Assembly (NCBI GenBank): GCA_910586645.1
Contig: CAJUIS010000037.1
Span: 1 to 15,804 of the forward strand
DNA: 15,804 bases
Reading direction: 5' to 3'
Source: an uncultured Lachnospiraceae bacterium
GTDB taxonomy: Bacteria; Bacillota; Clostridia; Lachnospirales; Lachnospiraceae
Shown in pieces: positions 8,555 to 15,355 of the stretch. Both the position numbers and the translations under genes were made by a program. Every line of letters begins with the position of its first letter. Within the stretch, counting starts at the first letter, position 1. The notes below the pieces were generated by a model, which saw nothing but the letters and a program-made list of their open reading frames with translations, was not told the DNA's origin and searched no databases.

Positions 8555-10042
8555 ATGGAGATGGCATCGGATAAGGAATTTAATCTTTATAGAGACATAC
8601 AAAAAAGAACCGGCGGTGAAATCTATATTGGAATCGTGGGACCCGTCCGTACAGGAAAATCGACATTTATTAAAAGATTTATGGATCTTATGGTGCTTCC
8701 GGGCATAGACGATGAAAACAGCAGGAAAAGAGCAGTGGATGAACTGCCGCAGTCTGCCCAGGGGAAAACCATAATGACGACAGAGCCGAAATTTATTCCA
8801 AAAGACGCGGCTTCGATCCATCTGGACGCAGATACAGAAGTAAAGGTACGCCTGATTGACTGCGTGGGGTATATGGTAGACGGCGCGGCTGGGCATATGG
8901 AAGGGAATAATAAGCGCATGGTAAAGACGCCGTGGTTTGACTATGAAATTCCTTTTGTGGATGCGGCTTCGATTGGAACGCAGAAAGTAATCAAAGATCA
9001 TTCTACGATTGGGATTGTAATCACGACGGACGGTTCATTTGGCGAGCTGAAAAGAGATAATTACATTTCGGCGGAAGAAAAAACAGTCGGAGAGTTAAAG
9101 ACGCTTGGAAAACCGTTTGTCATTGTATTAAATTCTGAACGGCCCTATAGTGACGAAACAGTAAAGCTGGCGGAGCAGATGACGGAGAAGTACCAGACGC
9201 CTGTGATTCCCGTAAGCTGCGAGCAGCTTCGCAAAGATGACATCAATAAGATTTTAGAAAGCGTTCTTTATGAATTTCCGATTGTAAAAATGGAATTTTA
9301 TATTCCCAAATGGGCGGAAATGCTTCCCTCCGGAAACCGGATGAAAGAAAATGTCATTGAAAATGCGCGGTCAGTTCTGAATCTGGTCACAAAAGCCAAG
9401 GACGTCAGAAATATGAAAAAACAGGAAAATTCAGAATACATAGCGGATATTCACCTGGATAAAATAGATCTGGCGCAGGGGCTTTTAAAAATAAAAATTG
9501 AAATGGAGGATAAATATTACTATGAGAATATTAGTGAACTGACAGGAGTGCCGATTCAGGGCGAATATCAGCTTATTTCGCTGATTAAAGATCTTTCGGC
9601 GCAGAAAAGCGCATATGAGAAAGTGGCGGACGCAGTCAATGCGGTGCAGATGAAGGGATACGGGGTAATCCATCCGCAGTTAAGCGACATTTCTCTGGAA
9701 GAACCGGAATTGATTCGTCACGGCAATAAGTACGGCGTAAAATTAAAAGCGACTTCCCCGTCGGTGCATTTGATCCGCGCCAATATTGAAACGGAAATCG
9801 CGCCGATTGTGGGAAGCGAGGAGCAGGCGAAAGATTTGATTGCCTATATCAAAGAAGGACAGAATACGGAAAGCGGCATCTGGGATACGAATATTTTCGG
9901 AAAGTCAGTGGGAGAGCTGATGGAAGACGGAATACGGAGCAAAATTTCCATGATGGACGATGAATGCCAGATGAAGCTGCAGGATACGATGCAGAAGATT
10001 GTCAACGACAGCAACGGAGGATTGGTCTGCATTATTATCTGA
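8555..10042 (+). CDS. spoIVA: stage IV sporulation protein A, spore coat morphogenetic ATPase
   Basis: SpoIVA hydrolyses ATP to polymerise on the mother-cell face of the forespore and forms the basement layer of the spore coat, anchored by SpoVM. The start is set at 8555: GAAAGGGG (8541-8548) is 6 nt upstream and the N-terminus then aligns with the family, giving 495 residues, close to the 492 of Bacillus. A start at 8492 would precede the predicted sigma-E transcript. Visible: P-loop GPVRTGKST (29-37), the TTEPKF segment with Thr75-Thr76 matching the sensor threonines, a Walker B-like LIDCVGYMV with Asp102, and the C-terminal GGLVCIII, which resembles the conserved end that contacts SpoVM. 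Its presence shows the host is an endospore former or recently derived from one. Confidence 0.97.
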   Translation: MEMASDKEFNLYRDIQKRTGGEIYIGIVGPVRTGKSTFIKRFMDLMVLPGIDDENSRKRAVDELPQSAQGKTIMTTEPKFIPKDAASIHLDADTEVKVRLIDCVGYMVDGAAGHMEGNNKRMVKTPWFDYEIPFVDAASIGTQKVIKDHSTIGIVITTDGSFGELKRDNYISAEEKTVGELKTLGKPFVIVLNSERPYSDETVKLAEQMTEKYQTPVIPVSCEQLRKDDINKILESVLYEFPIVKMEFYIPKWAEMLPSGNRMKENVIENARSVLNLVTKAKDVRNMKKQENSEYIADIHLDKIDLAQGLLKIKIEMEDKYYYENISELTGVPIQGEYQLISLIKDLSAQKSAYEKVADAVNAVQMKGYGVIHPQLSDISLEEPELIRHGNKYGVKLKATSPSVHLIRANIETEIAPIVGSEEQAKDLIAYIKEGQNTESGIWDTNIFGKSVGELMEDGIRSKISMMDDECQMKLQDTMQKIVNDSNGGLVCIII

Positions 10043-10087
10043 CGGTCAGAGGCAAAGACTGTAAAGGCGAAAAAACAGAATTGTGTG

Positions 10088-10137
10088 AAAAGCGGCGCAT
10101 CCCGGATTTGGCCAGATGTTTGGGATGCGCCGCTTTT
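10088..10137 (+). terminator. intrinsic terminator after spoIVA
   Basis: AAAAGCGGCGCATCCC (10088-10103) pairs perfectly over 16 bp with GGGATGCGCCGCTTTT (10122-10137) around an 18-nt loop. The T-run is only four bases, but the stem is long and GC-rich, and the A4/T4 flanks would serve either direction. Confidence 0.8.
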
Positions 10138-10306
10138 GCGGAATTTTGCGGCAGGTTTTAAACTTTCGCTTTTCCGGTTGCAATCATTATTTGCCTGTGG
10201 TAAGCTTGAAAAAGTGAGCGGGAATATGCATATGGTAAAGGCATTCCCTTAGCAGGAAAGCGGAGGCGCACGATAGTGAAACGGAAAGGAGCCTGTTGCA
10301 GAAACT
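10138..10306 (+). other. leader region before the purine gene cluster
   Basis: This 169-nt stretch must hold the promoter of the purine cluster, but no pair of hexamers is convincing. The best is TTGAAA (10206-10211) with a poor -10. GGGAAT (10220-10225) and ATTCCC (10243-10248) can form a hairpin, extended by a GC pair after a two-base bulge. The only good Shine-Dalgarno, AAAGGAG (10285-10291), lies 15 nt before the ATG, longer than usual. I do not recognise a known riboswitch here. Confidence 0.35.
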
Positions 10307-11140
10307 ATGAACGAAGTATATCAAAAACTGCAGAATTGTTTCAAAAGCGTAAAAGAAAAAATAAATTTCATCCCGGAGATTGCCCTTGTGCTTGGTTCCG
10401 GGCTTGGTGATTTCGCTTCCAGGATAAAAATGGAAGCGGAGCTTGATTACCATGAAATTGAAGGATTTCCGGTATCCACTGTGGCCGGGCATACCGGAAG
10501 ATATGTGTTTGGCCGGATTGGGCGGACGCCGGTCGTCTGTATGCAGGGAAGGGTGCATTATTATGAAGGCTATTCGATGGCGGACGTTGTGCTTCCGATT
10601 CGCCTGATGAAGCTGATGGGGGCAAAGATTTTATTTCTTACCAATGCGTCCGGCGGCATCAAACAGGGGATGCGGGCCGGAGACTTTATGCTTATCACCG
10701 GGCAGATAGCTTCCTTTGTGCCGTCTCCTTTGATTGGAGAAAATATAGACGGGCTTGGGACGCGGTTTCCGGATATGAGCCGCATCTATGATGAAGATTT
10801 GCAGAAAATTATAAAAAAGACGGCGCTTGATTTTGAAATTGATTTAAAAGAGGGAGTTTACCTTCAGATGGCAGGGCCGCAGTACGAATCTCCGGAAGAA
10901 ATTGCTATGTGCAGGGCGTTAGGCGCGGACGCCGTAGGCATGAGCACGGCGTGTGAAGCGATTGCGGCAAACCATATGGGGATGAAAATTGCGGGGATTT
11001 CCTGCATTTCCAATATGGCCGCCGGAATTTCGCCCAAACCGCTGACGCATGACGAGATTCAGGAGACGGCGGATTTGGCGGCGCCGAAATTTCAGAAACT
11101 TTTGTATGAGTCGATTGTAAAGATGGGAGAATGTCTATGA
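10307..11140 (+). CDS. punA: purine nucleoside phosphorylase (trimeric PNP family)
   Basis: Cleaves purine nucleosides with phosphate to free base and (deoxy)ribose-1-phosphate, in cytoplasmic purine salvage. The 277 residues fit the trimeric PNP/MTAP family (PunA/PupG type), not the hexameric DeoD type. Visible: phosphate loop GSGLG (30-34); AGHTGRYVFG; GRVHYYEGY with the conserved His; GPQYESPEEIAM with the base-binding Glu; AVGMSTACEAIAANHMG; and SCISNMAAG, whose Asn suggests preference for 6-oxopurines (inosine, guanosine) by analogy with the family. The Shine-Dalgarno is 15 nt upstream, but no better in-frame start exists and the N-terminus matches relatives. It overlaps the next gene by ATGA, so the two are translationally coupled. 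Confidence 0.93.
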   Translation: MNEVYQKLQNCFKSVKEKINFIPEIALVLGSGLGDFASRIKMEAELDYHEIEGFPVSTVAGHTGRYVFGRIGRTPVVCMQGRVHYYEGYSMADVVLPIRLMKLMGAKILFLTNASGGIKQGMRAGDFMLITGQIASFVPSPLIGENIDGLGTRFPDMSRIYDEDLQKIIKKTALDFEIDLKEGVYLQMAGPQYESPEEIAMCRALGADAVGMSTACEAIAANHMGMKIAGISCISNMAAGISPKPLTHDEIQETADLAAPKFQKLLYESIVKMGECL

Positions 11141-12423
11141 AGATCCGTTTTTACAATGCGAAGATACTTACAATGCCCAAAGACCGTAAATTTTTGCTTA
11201 TAAAAGGCGAACTTTGGGTCGTGGGGAATCAAATTGCGTATATCGGGGACAAAACGGACAAAGACAGCGGAGAAATAATCTGGGACAGGGAAATTGACGC
11301 CAGGGGCAACGTGCTGATGCCGGGATTTAAAAATGCGCATACCCATACGGCAATGACGTTTCTTCGTTCGTATGCGGATGATCTGCCGCTTTATGAGTGG
11401 CTGCACGAAAAAGTTTTTCCAAAGGAAGCTTTGCTTACGCACGAAGATATTTATCATCTCTGCAAGCTTGGGATTATGGAATATCTGACCAGCGGAATCA
11501 CTTCAAATTTTGATATGTACTTTGCGCCGCTGCCTGCGGCAAAAGCTTCTGCGGACTGTGGATTCCGCACGGTGTTTACCAGCGGCCTGAACGATTTCTG
11601 CCAGTCGCTTCCCGAAGTGGAGGAATTGTACCGGACGATAAACGGCATGGGCGGACTGACAAGCTTTTTTGTGGGATTTCATGCGGAATATACGACGTCT
11701 CTAAAATTAATGGAAGGAATTTCAGACCTGGCGGAAAAATTAAAGTCTGCGGTCTGGTTTCATAATTCCGAAACGGCTTCTGAAGTGGAAGACTGTAAAA
11801 AGCGTTACGGCAGGACGCCGACGGAGCTTGCGGAGGATCTGGGTATGTACCGTTATGGAGGAGGCGGTTATCACTGCGTTTATTTTTCCGACAGGGATTT
11901 TGAGATTTTTCGGAAACGCGGCCTTACCGCCGTGACAAATCCGGCTTCCAATCTAAAGCTTGCAAGCGGGATTGCTCCGGTGAAAAGGTTTTCAGATGAA
12001 AATATCAACGTTGCGATAGGAACAGACGGGCCGGCCAGCAACAACTGCCTGGATATGTTCCGGGAGATGTTTCTTGTCAGCGGGCTTGCAAAAGCAAAGG
12101 AAAAAGACGCATCCTGTATGTCCGCAGATGAAGTCCTTTATATGGCGACTGCGGGAGGAGCCAGAGCGATGGGGCTTTTGGACTGCGACTGCCTTGCAGA
12201 GGGAAAGACGGCCGATTTGATTATGATTGATTTAGATCAGCCGAATATGCAGCCGGATAATCATTTTGTCAAAAACATTGTCTATTCCGGCAGCAAGCAG
12301 AATGTAAAGCTTACCATGGTAAATGGAAAAATCTTATACGAAGATCAGAAATTTTATATTGGCGCAGAGAAAGAGGAAGTTTACCGTCTGGCCAATGAAA
12401 TTATCGGGAGGATGCGGGAATGA
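11137..12423 (+). CDS. amidohydrolase, probable MTA/SAH/adenosine deaminase
   Basis: Probably deaminates S-adenosylhomocysteine, 5'-methylthioadenosine or adenosine to the inosine form. I choose the ATG at 11137 over the one at 11131: GGGAGA (11125-11130) leaves 6 nt before 11137 and none before 11131, and 11137 forms an ATGA overlap with the phosphorylase stop. That gives 428 residues. The metal and substrate residues of this amidohydrolase group are all present: His68 and His70 (NAHTHT), His209 and Glu212 (FHNSET), His246 (GYHCVYF), Asp297 (GTDGPASN), and the signature NPASNLKLASGIAPV. The pairing with a phosphorylase makes a two-step salvage route plausible: deaminate, then phosphorolyse. 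Exact substrate is not decided by sequence; other aryl-amine or nucleoside deaminases of the ATZ/TRZ group are possible. Confidence 0.85.
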   Translation: MKIRFYNAKILTMPKDRKFLLIKGELWVVGNQIAYIGDKTDKDSGEIIWDREIDARGNVLMPGFKNAHTHTAMTFLRSYADDLPLYEWLHEKVFPKEALLTHEDIYHLCKLGIMEYLTSGITSNFDMYFAPLPAAKASADCGFRTVFTSGLNDFCQSLPEVEELYRTINGMGGLTSFFVGFHAEYTTSLKLMEGISDLAEKLKSAVWFHNSETASEVEDCKKRYGRTPTELAEDLGMYRYGGGGYHCVYFSDRDFEIFRKRGLTAVTNPASNLKLASGIAPVKRFSDENINVAIGTDGPASNNCLDMFREMFLVSGLAKAKEKDASCMSADEVLYMATAGGARAMGLLDCDCLAEGKTADLIMIDLDQPNMQPDNHFVKNIVYSGSKQNVKLTMVNGKILYEDQKFYIGAEKEEVYRLANEIIGRMRE

Positions 12424-13181
12424 TTATTACGTTTGTGCACCATAGCTGTTTTGTGGCGGAGACTGCGGAGCGGACGCTGGTATTTGATTACTTCCGGAAC
12501 GGAAGAGTCAAGGGATATGAGTTTTCCGGGACGCTGCCGGAGTTTGACAGAAGAAAGCCTTTGTATGTGTTTGCCAGCCATTTTCACCAGGATCATTTTG
12601 ATCCTGAGGTATTGAAATGGGCGGAAGAGCATCCCAAAATACATTATATTTTTTCCAAAGACATCAGGCTTTCCGGCAGCTATCTGGAAAGAAACGGAAT
12701 TTCACCAAAGATAAAAGAAAAAATTACGTTTGTACAGCCGTTAAAAACATATAAGACGGATGATATGGAGATAAAGACGCTGCGTTCCACAGATGCAGGC
12801 GTGGCTTTTTTGATTCGGACGGAAGGAAAATATATCTACCATGCCGGAGATTTAAACCTCTGGAAGTGGGACGGGGCCGGAGATTTGGTAAATGGCAAGG
12901 AAATGCGCGCGTATAAGCATGAAATCAACAGGCTTTCGGAGTATGCCATAGACGTGGCGTTTGTGCCGCTTGATTCCAGGCAGAAAAAATATGCGCTGGA
13001 GGGGCTTTCCTATTTTATGGAGCATATAGATGCAAAAGCGGTGTTTCCGATGCATATGTGGCAGGACTACAGTTACATTGCGGCTTTTAAGTCGAAAGTT
13101 TCCAACGGGGCGTTTGCAAAACGTCTGGTCGATATTTCAGGGGAAAACGAGACATATGAGATTTTAGACGCATCTTTGTGA
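12420..13181 (+). CDS. MBL-fold metallo-hydrolase (UlaG-like)
   Basis: A 253-residue metallo-beta-lactamase-fold protein of the COG2220/UlaG-like kind, probably cytoplasmic since no signal peptide is seen. The metal motif is His54-x-His56-x-Asp58-His59 (SHFHQDHFD); further ligand candidates are Asp144 (HAGDLN) and His212 (FPMHMW). The start overlaps the upstream stop by ATGA, with GGGAGG (12406-12411) 8 nt before. The substrate cannot be told: members include lactonases, phosphodiesterases and nucleases. The co-transcribed neighbours (purine salvage upstream, RNase HI downstream) hint at nucleic acid or nucleotide metabolism, but that is inference only. Confidence 0.85.
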   Translation: MIITFVHHSCFVAETAERTLVFDYFRNGRVKGYEFSGTLPEFDRRKPLYVFASHFHQDHFDPEVLKWAEEHPKIHYIFSKDIRLSGSYLERNGISPKIKEKITFVQPLKTYKTDDMEIKTLRSTDAGVAFLIRTEGKYIYHAGDLNLWKWDGAGDLVNGKEMRAYKHEINRLSEYAIDVAFVPLDSRQKKYALEGLSYFMEHIDAKAVFPMHMWQDYSYIAAFKSKVSNGAFAKRLVDISGENETYEILDASL

Positions 13182-13207
13182 CAGGGGACGGTGAGGAGAA
13201 AAGCAAG

Positions 13208-13690
13208 ATGAAAGTGACGATTTATACAGACGGTGCGGCAAGAGGCAATCCAAACGGGCCGGGCGGTTATGGCGCGGTTTTGGAATATCTGGATAAAAAC
13301 GGGACTTTGCACACAAAAGAAGTTTCCGCCGGATACAGGAAAACAACGAATAACCGCATGGAGCTTATGGCCGTAATCCGGGCTCTGGAATGCCTGAACC
13401 GTCCCTGCGAGATAGATCTCTATTCAGATTCCAAATATGTGGTGGATGCATTTAACCAGAGATGGATTGAGAGCTGGCAGAAAAAGGGCTGGAAAAAGTC
13501 TGACAATAAACCGGTGAAAAATATCGATCTCTGGAAGAGGCTGATGCAGTTGAAAAAACAGCACAGGGTTGCGTTTCATTGGGTGAAAGGGCACGTCGGA
13601 CATTCACAGAATGAGCGGTGCGATTTGCTTGCAACAACGGCGGCAGACGGAAAAGATTTGCTGGAAGATGTGGAACTGGATTTTGAATAA
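13208..13690 (+). CDS. rnhA: ribonuclease HI
   Basis: Cuts the RNA strand of RNA-DNA hybrids, removing R-loops and primers. The start at 13208 is chosen because GAGGAGAA (13193-13200) is 7 nt upstream and the protein then begins MKVTIYTDGAARGNPNGPGG, the usual RNase HI N-terminus; a longer frame reaching 13178 adds ten residues without family character. The resulting 160 residues match the E. coli-type length. The catalytic set Asp8, Glu52, Asp74 and Asp139 is intact, with His129 in the flexible loop GHVGHSQNE. It lies 26 nt after the MBL gene and is probably the last protein gene of the cluster that begins at 10307. No terminator separates it from the tRNA. Confidence 0.95.
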   Translation: MKVTIYTDGAARGNPNGPGGYGAVLEYLDKNGTLHTKEVSAGYRKTTNNRMELMAVIRALECLNRPCEIDLYSDSKYVVDAFNQRWIESWQKKGWKKSDNKPVKNIDLWKRLMQLKKQHRVAFHWVKGHVGHSQNERCDLLATTAADGKDLLEDVELDFE

Positions 13691-13722
13691 AATATTTCTT
13701 AAAACTATTTTTCATAAAACTG

Positions 13723-13751
13723 TTGACAAAGGAAGAAAGATTTGGTATTCT
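13723..13751 (+). promoter_or_regulatory. sigma-A promoter of tRNA-Leu
   Basis: Consensus TTGACA (13723-13728) and TATTCT (13746-13751) are 17 bp apart, with a predicted start near 13758. The short leader contains CTGTC-GGT-GACAG (13759-13771), a small hairpin before the mature tRNA 5' end. Confidence 0.75.
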
Positions 13752-13780
13752 ATAAAAGCTGTCGGTGACAGTTATTGATT

Positions 13781-13865
13781 GCGGAAGTGTCGGAACTGGC
13801 AGACGAGCAAGACTAAGGATCTTGTGAGCAATGCGCTCGTGTGGGTTCAAGTCCCATCTTCCGCA
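13781..13865 (+). tRNA. tRNA-Leu, anticodon AAG
   Basis: An 85-nt class II tRNA. Acceptor arms GCGGAAG (13781-13787) and CTTCCGC (13858-13864) pair fully, with A73 at 13865 and no encoded CCA. The D arm is TCG/CGA. The anticodon stem CAAGA/TCTTG (13808-13812, 13820-13824) encloses the loop CTAAGGA with anticodon AAG at 13815-13817. The long variable arm GAGC/GCTC (13826-13829, 13835-13838) is typical of Leu. The T arm has TTCAAGT with one G-T pair. A34 would be edited to inosine by TadA. A tyrosine recombinase follows directly, so the 3' end of this gene is a likely attachment site. Confidence 0.95.
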
Positions 13866-13867
13866 TG

Positions 13868-13910
13868 AATCCCTTAAATTCAAGGTTTTTTGGATTTAAG
13901 GGATTTTTTT
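13868..13910 (+). terminator. intrinsic terminator after tRNA-Leu
   Basis: AATCCCTTAAAT (13868-13879) pairs perfectly with ATTTAAGGGATT (13894-13905) around a 14-nt loop, followed by a T-run to 13910. It begins two bases after the tRNA and probably ends both the tRNA and any read-through from rnhA. Confidence 0.9.
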
Positions 13911-13912
13911 AT

Positions 13913-13940
13913 TGTAAAAAGACCTTGCATATTTTATAAT
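13913..13940 (+). promoter_or_regulatory. candidate promoter of the integrase gene
   Basis: TTGTAA (13913-13918) and a perfect TATAAT (13935-13940) are 16 bp apart. They lie between the tRNA terminator and the integrase, so the promoter would be near the left attachment site if the element is inserted at the tRNA. Confidence 0.5.
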
Positions 13941-13944
13941 AGTC

Positions 13945-14007
13945 TTGCCTGTTAATTTCAGAGAGAAAGGACAGGCGAAAAACTATGAAAAGAAGAAGGA
14001 CAGGCAA
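13945..14007 (+). repeat. inverted repeats around the integrase start
   Basis: TTGCCTGT (13945-13952) is the inverse complement of ACAGGCAA (14000-14007) and differs by one base from the complement of ACAGGCGA (13971-13978). In RNA it could pair with either, placing one or the other of the two integrase ribosome binding sites in or near a hairpin. As DNA they could be binding sites for an excisionase or the integrase itself. Confidence 0.4.
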
Positions 14008-14938
14008 AATGCAAGAGGGCGCAATTAAGATTTCAGAAGCATTAAAGTATTATTATCAAGACAAACGGGCAGAGAACACAAAAGAAAGCACTCTAGCAAC
14101 CTATAAAATGCATATTGATTATTTCATTAAGTGCAATGAAATAGAAAACGGCTATACTGATTTTATCAGTCTTGACCTTTATGATTTTTTTGTTGAAGAT
14201 TTGCAGGAAGATGACCGCAAAAGTGATGTTACTATTGCTACATACTGCAGAAGCGTTCGGGCATTTATCTATTGGTTGCAAGATAATCATTATACTGATG
14301 AATTTAGGATAAAGATTCCTAAGTATCAGAAAAAAGTAAAAGTCTGCTACACTGATTACGAATTAGAGCAAATATTAAAGAAGCCAGAAGATTGCACAGA
14401 GGTTCAGTATCAGACATGGGTATTTATTAATTTGATTTGTGCTACTGCCCTACGCCTTAACAGTGCTTTAGAAATTAGAGTGCAGGACATTATTGAGAAA
14501 GAGAATATGCTTATTGTGAATGAAACAAAGAACAATCAAGGGCTGACGCTTTACTTGAATGATGATATACTCAAAATCCTTAAAAAGTATATTGCCCTTT
14601 TTGAGTTGAATGATGATGATTATTTGTTCTGCAAAGGTGACAAAGGGCGTATGGATAATGACACTATGAAAGATTATGTGCGCAAATATAATAGGCGTTT
14701 AGGGATAGAAAAGACAAGCATACATTTATTCCGTCACACATTCGCCAAAAACTACTATAAGCAAGAAAAAGACATATATACGCTGTCTAAAATCTTAGAC
14801 CATAGTAGTATAGCTGTTACAGAGCAATATCTAAGAGATTTAGGCGTTAGTCTTTTTGTAGAAAGTTCTTACAACCCACAAAGAAAATTTGCACAGGAAA
14901 AGCCTACACCGAAACGGCGTGGAAAGATGAAAAAATAG
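13985..14938 (+). CDS. tyrosine recombinase / site-specific integrase
   Basis: Breaks and rejoins DNA at attachment sites to insert or remove a mobile element. The 317 residues show an N-terminal SAM-like core-binding domain (about 15-115) and a C-terminal catalytic domain with all expected residues: Arg157 (ALRLNSALEI), Lys182 (NETKNN), His247 and Arg250 (IHLFRH), His273 (LDHSS) and the nucleophile Tyr282 (EQYL). The C-terminus is very basic. Two starts are possible: ATG 13985 (Shine-Dalgarno AGAAAGGA 13 nt upstream) or ATG 14009 (AGAAGGA at 13994-14000, 8 nt upstream), the latter being better spaced. Codon use is visibly more AT-rich than in the genes to the left, which fits acquisition. 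The location right after tRNA-Leu suggests that tRNA as the target; the exact core site is not visible. Confidence 0.92.
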   Translation: MKRRRTGKMQEGAIKISEALKYYYQDKRAENTKESTLATYKMHIDYFIKCNEIENGYTDFISLDLYDFFVEDLQEDDRKSDVTIATYCRSVRAFIYWLQDNHYTDEFRIKIPKYQKKVKVCYTDYELEQILKKPEDCTEVQYQTWVFINLICATALRLNSALEIRVQDIIEKENMLIVNETKNNQGLTLYLNDDILKILKKYIALFELNDDDYLFCKGDKGRMDNDTMKDYVRKYNRRLGIEKTSIHLFRHTFAKNYYKQEKDIYTLSKILDHSSIAVTEQYLRDLGVSLFVESSYNPQRKFAQEKPTPKRRGKMKK

Positions 14939-14947
14939 TCCAGTCTG

Positions 14948-14972
14948 AAAAGCGCTCGAAAGAGTGCTTTTT
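14948..14972 (+). terminator. intrinsic terminator after the integrase
   Basis: AAAAGCGCTC (14948-14957) pairs with GAGTGCTTTT (14962-14971) through one G-T pair around a stable GAAA tetraloop, followed by T. It starts 10 nt after the integrase stop codon. Confidence 0.85.
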
Positions 14973-14993
14973 GTGTTTCTTACTTATTGCTAT

Positions 14994-15032
14994 AAATAGC
15001 GCATATGTGCCACCGGCACATATGTGCTATTT
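14994..15032. repeat. 18-bp hairpin with 3-nt loop
   Basis: The arms 14994-15011 and 15015-15032 pair over 18 positions with a single G-T mismatch-type pair, around the loop ACC. The core is CATATGTGCC/GGCACATATG. It is followed by a T-rich stretch (TTTTATAATTATAA), so it may act as a second or bidirectional terminator, or as a protein-binding cruciform. Confidence 0.75.
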
Positions 15033-15047
15033 TATAATTATAAGTGT

Positions 15048-15106
15048 AAAAATTCCCCAAAAAACCTAATAGCTTTTTTTATATTATTGTTTTATGGGGA
15101 ATTTTT
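15048..15106. repeat. inverted pair of the ATGGGGAATT motif
   Basis: AAAAATTCCCCA (15048-15059) is the exact inverse complement of TGGGGAATTTTT (15095-15106), separated by 35 nt. The right arm belongs to ATGGGGAATT (15094-15103), the same core as the tandem repeats 150 bp further on, so this is an outlying site of the same family. Confidence 0.8.
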
Positions 15107-15182
15107 TATGTTTTTGATTTTGAAATGTATACCAGAAAATAATTGTATAAATAGCAAAAAAGCCTGTAAAATCAAGGGGTAC

Positions 15183-15234
15183 AGCGTGCGCCCCACTTGA
15201 CTTTGAGGGGCGCACGCTACCGCCCTTAGGCGGT
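15183..15234 (-). other. GC-rich palindrome plus hairpin, candidate transfer origin (oriT)
   Basis: AGCGTGCGCCCC (15183-15194) and GGGGCGCACGCT (15207-15218) form a perfect 12-bp inverted repeat with a 12-nt loop. Immediately next to it, ACCGCC-CTTA-GGCGGT (15219-15234) forms a second hairpin. Read on the minus strand, a hairpin is followed directly by AGCGTGCGCCCC. This is the layout of MOBQ-type origins such as RSF1010 and pIP501, where a hairpin precedes a nick core containing GTGCGCCC. The palindrome is seen; the oriT role is inference, since no relaxase is in the window. Confidence 0.45.
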
Positions 15235-15250
15235 CAAGCCCCCGTTTTTT

Positions 15251-15355
15251 ATGGGGAATTTTTGCTCGTTTATGGGGAATTTTTGTTCAGTTATGGGGAA
15301 TTTTTGCTCGTTTATGGGGAATTTTAATTCAGTTATGGGGAATTTTTAGAGCGTT
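15251..15355 (+). repeat. five tandem 21-bp repeats (iterons)
   Basis: The core ATGGGGAATTTT begins at 15251, 15272, 15293, 15314 and 15335, an exact period of 21 bp, or two helical turns, so all copies face the same side of the DNA. Units 1 and 3 are identical over 21 bp. Units 2 and 4 share the ending TTCAGTT and differ at two positions, so the array looks like a duplicated 42-bp pair plus a fifth unit. Such phased arrays bind replication initiators, recombinase arm-binding domains or accessory transfer proteins. Confidence 0.9.

Noticed and set aside
10206..10306. purine riboswitch or sporulation promoter before the phosphorylase gene
   Set aside because: The conserved purine riboswitch core is not present. 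CATATGGTA (10229-10237) fits a sigma-K -10 by itself, but there is no AC at the -35 position.
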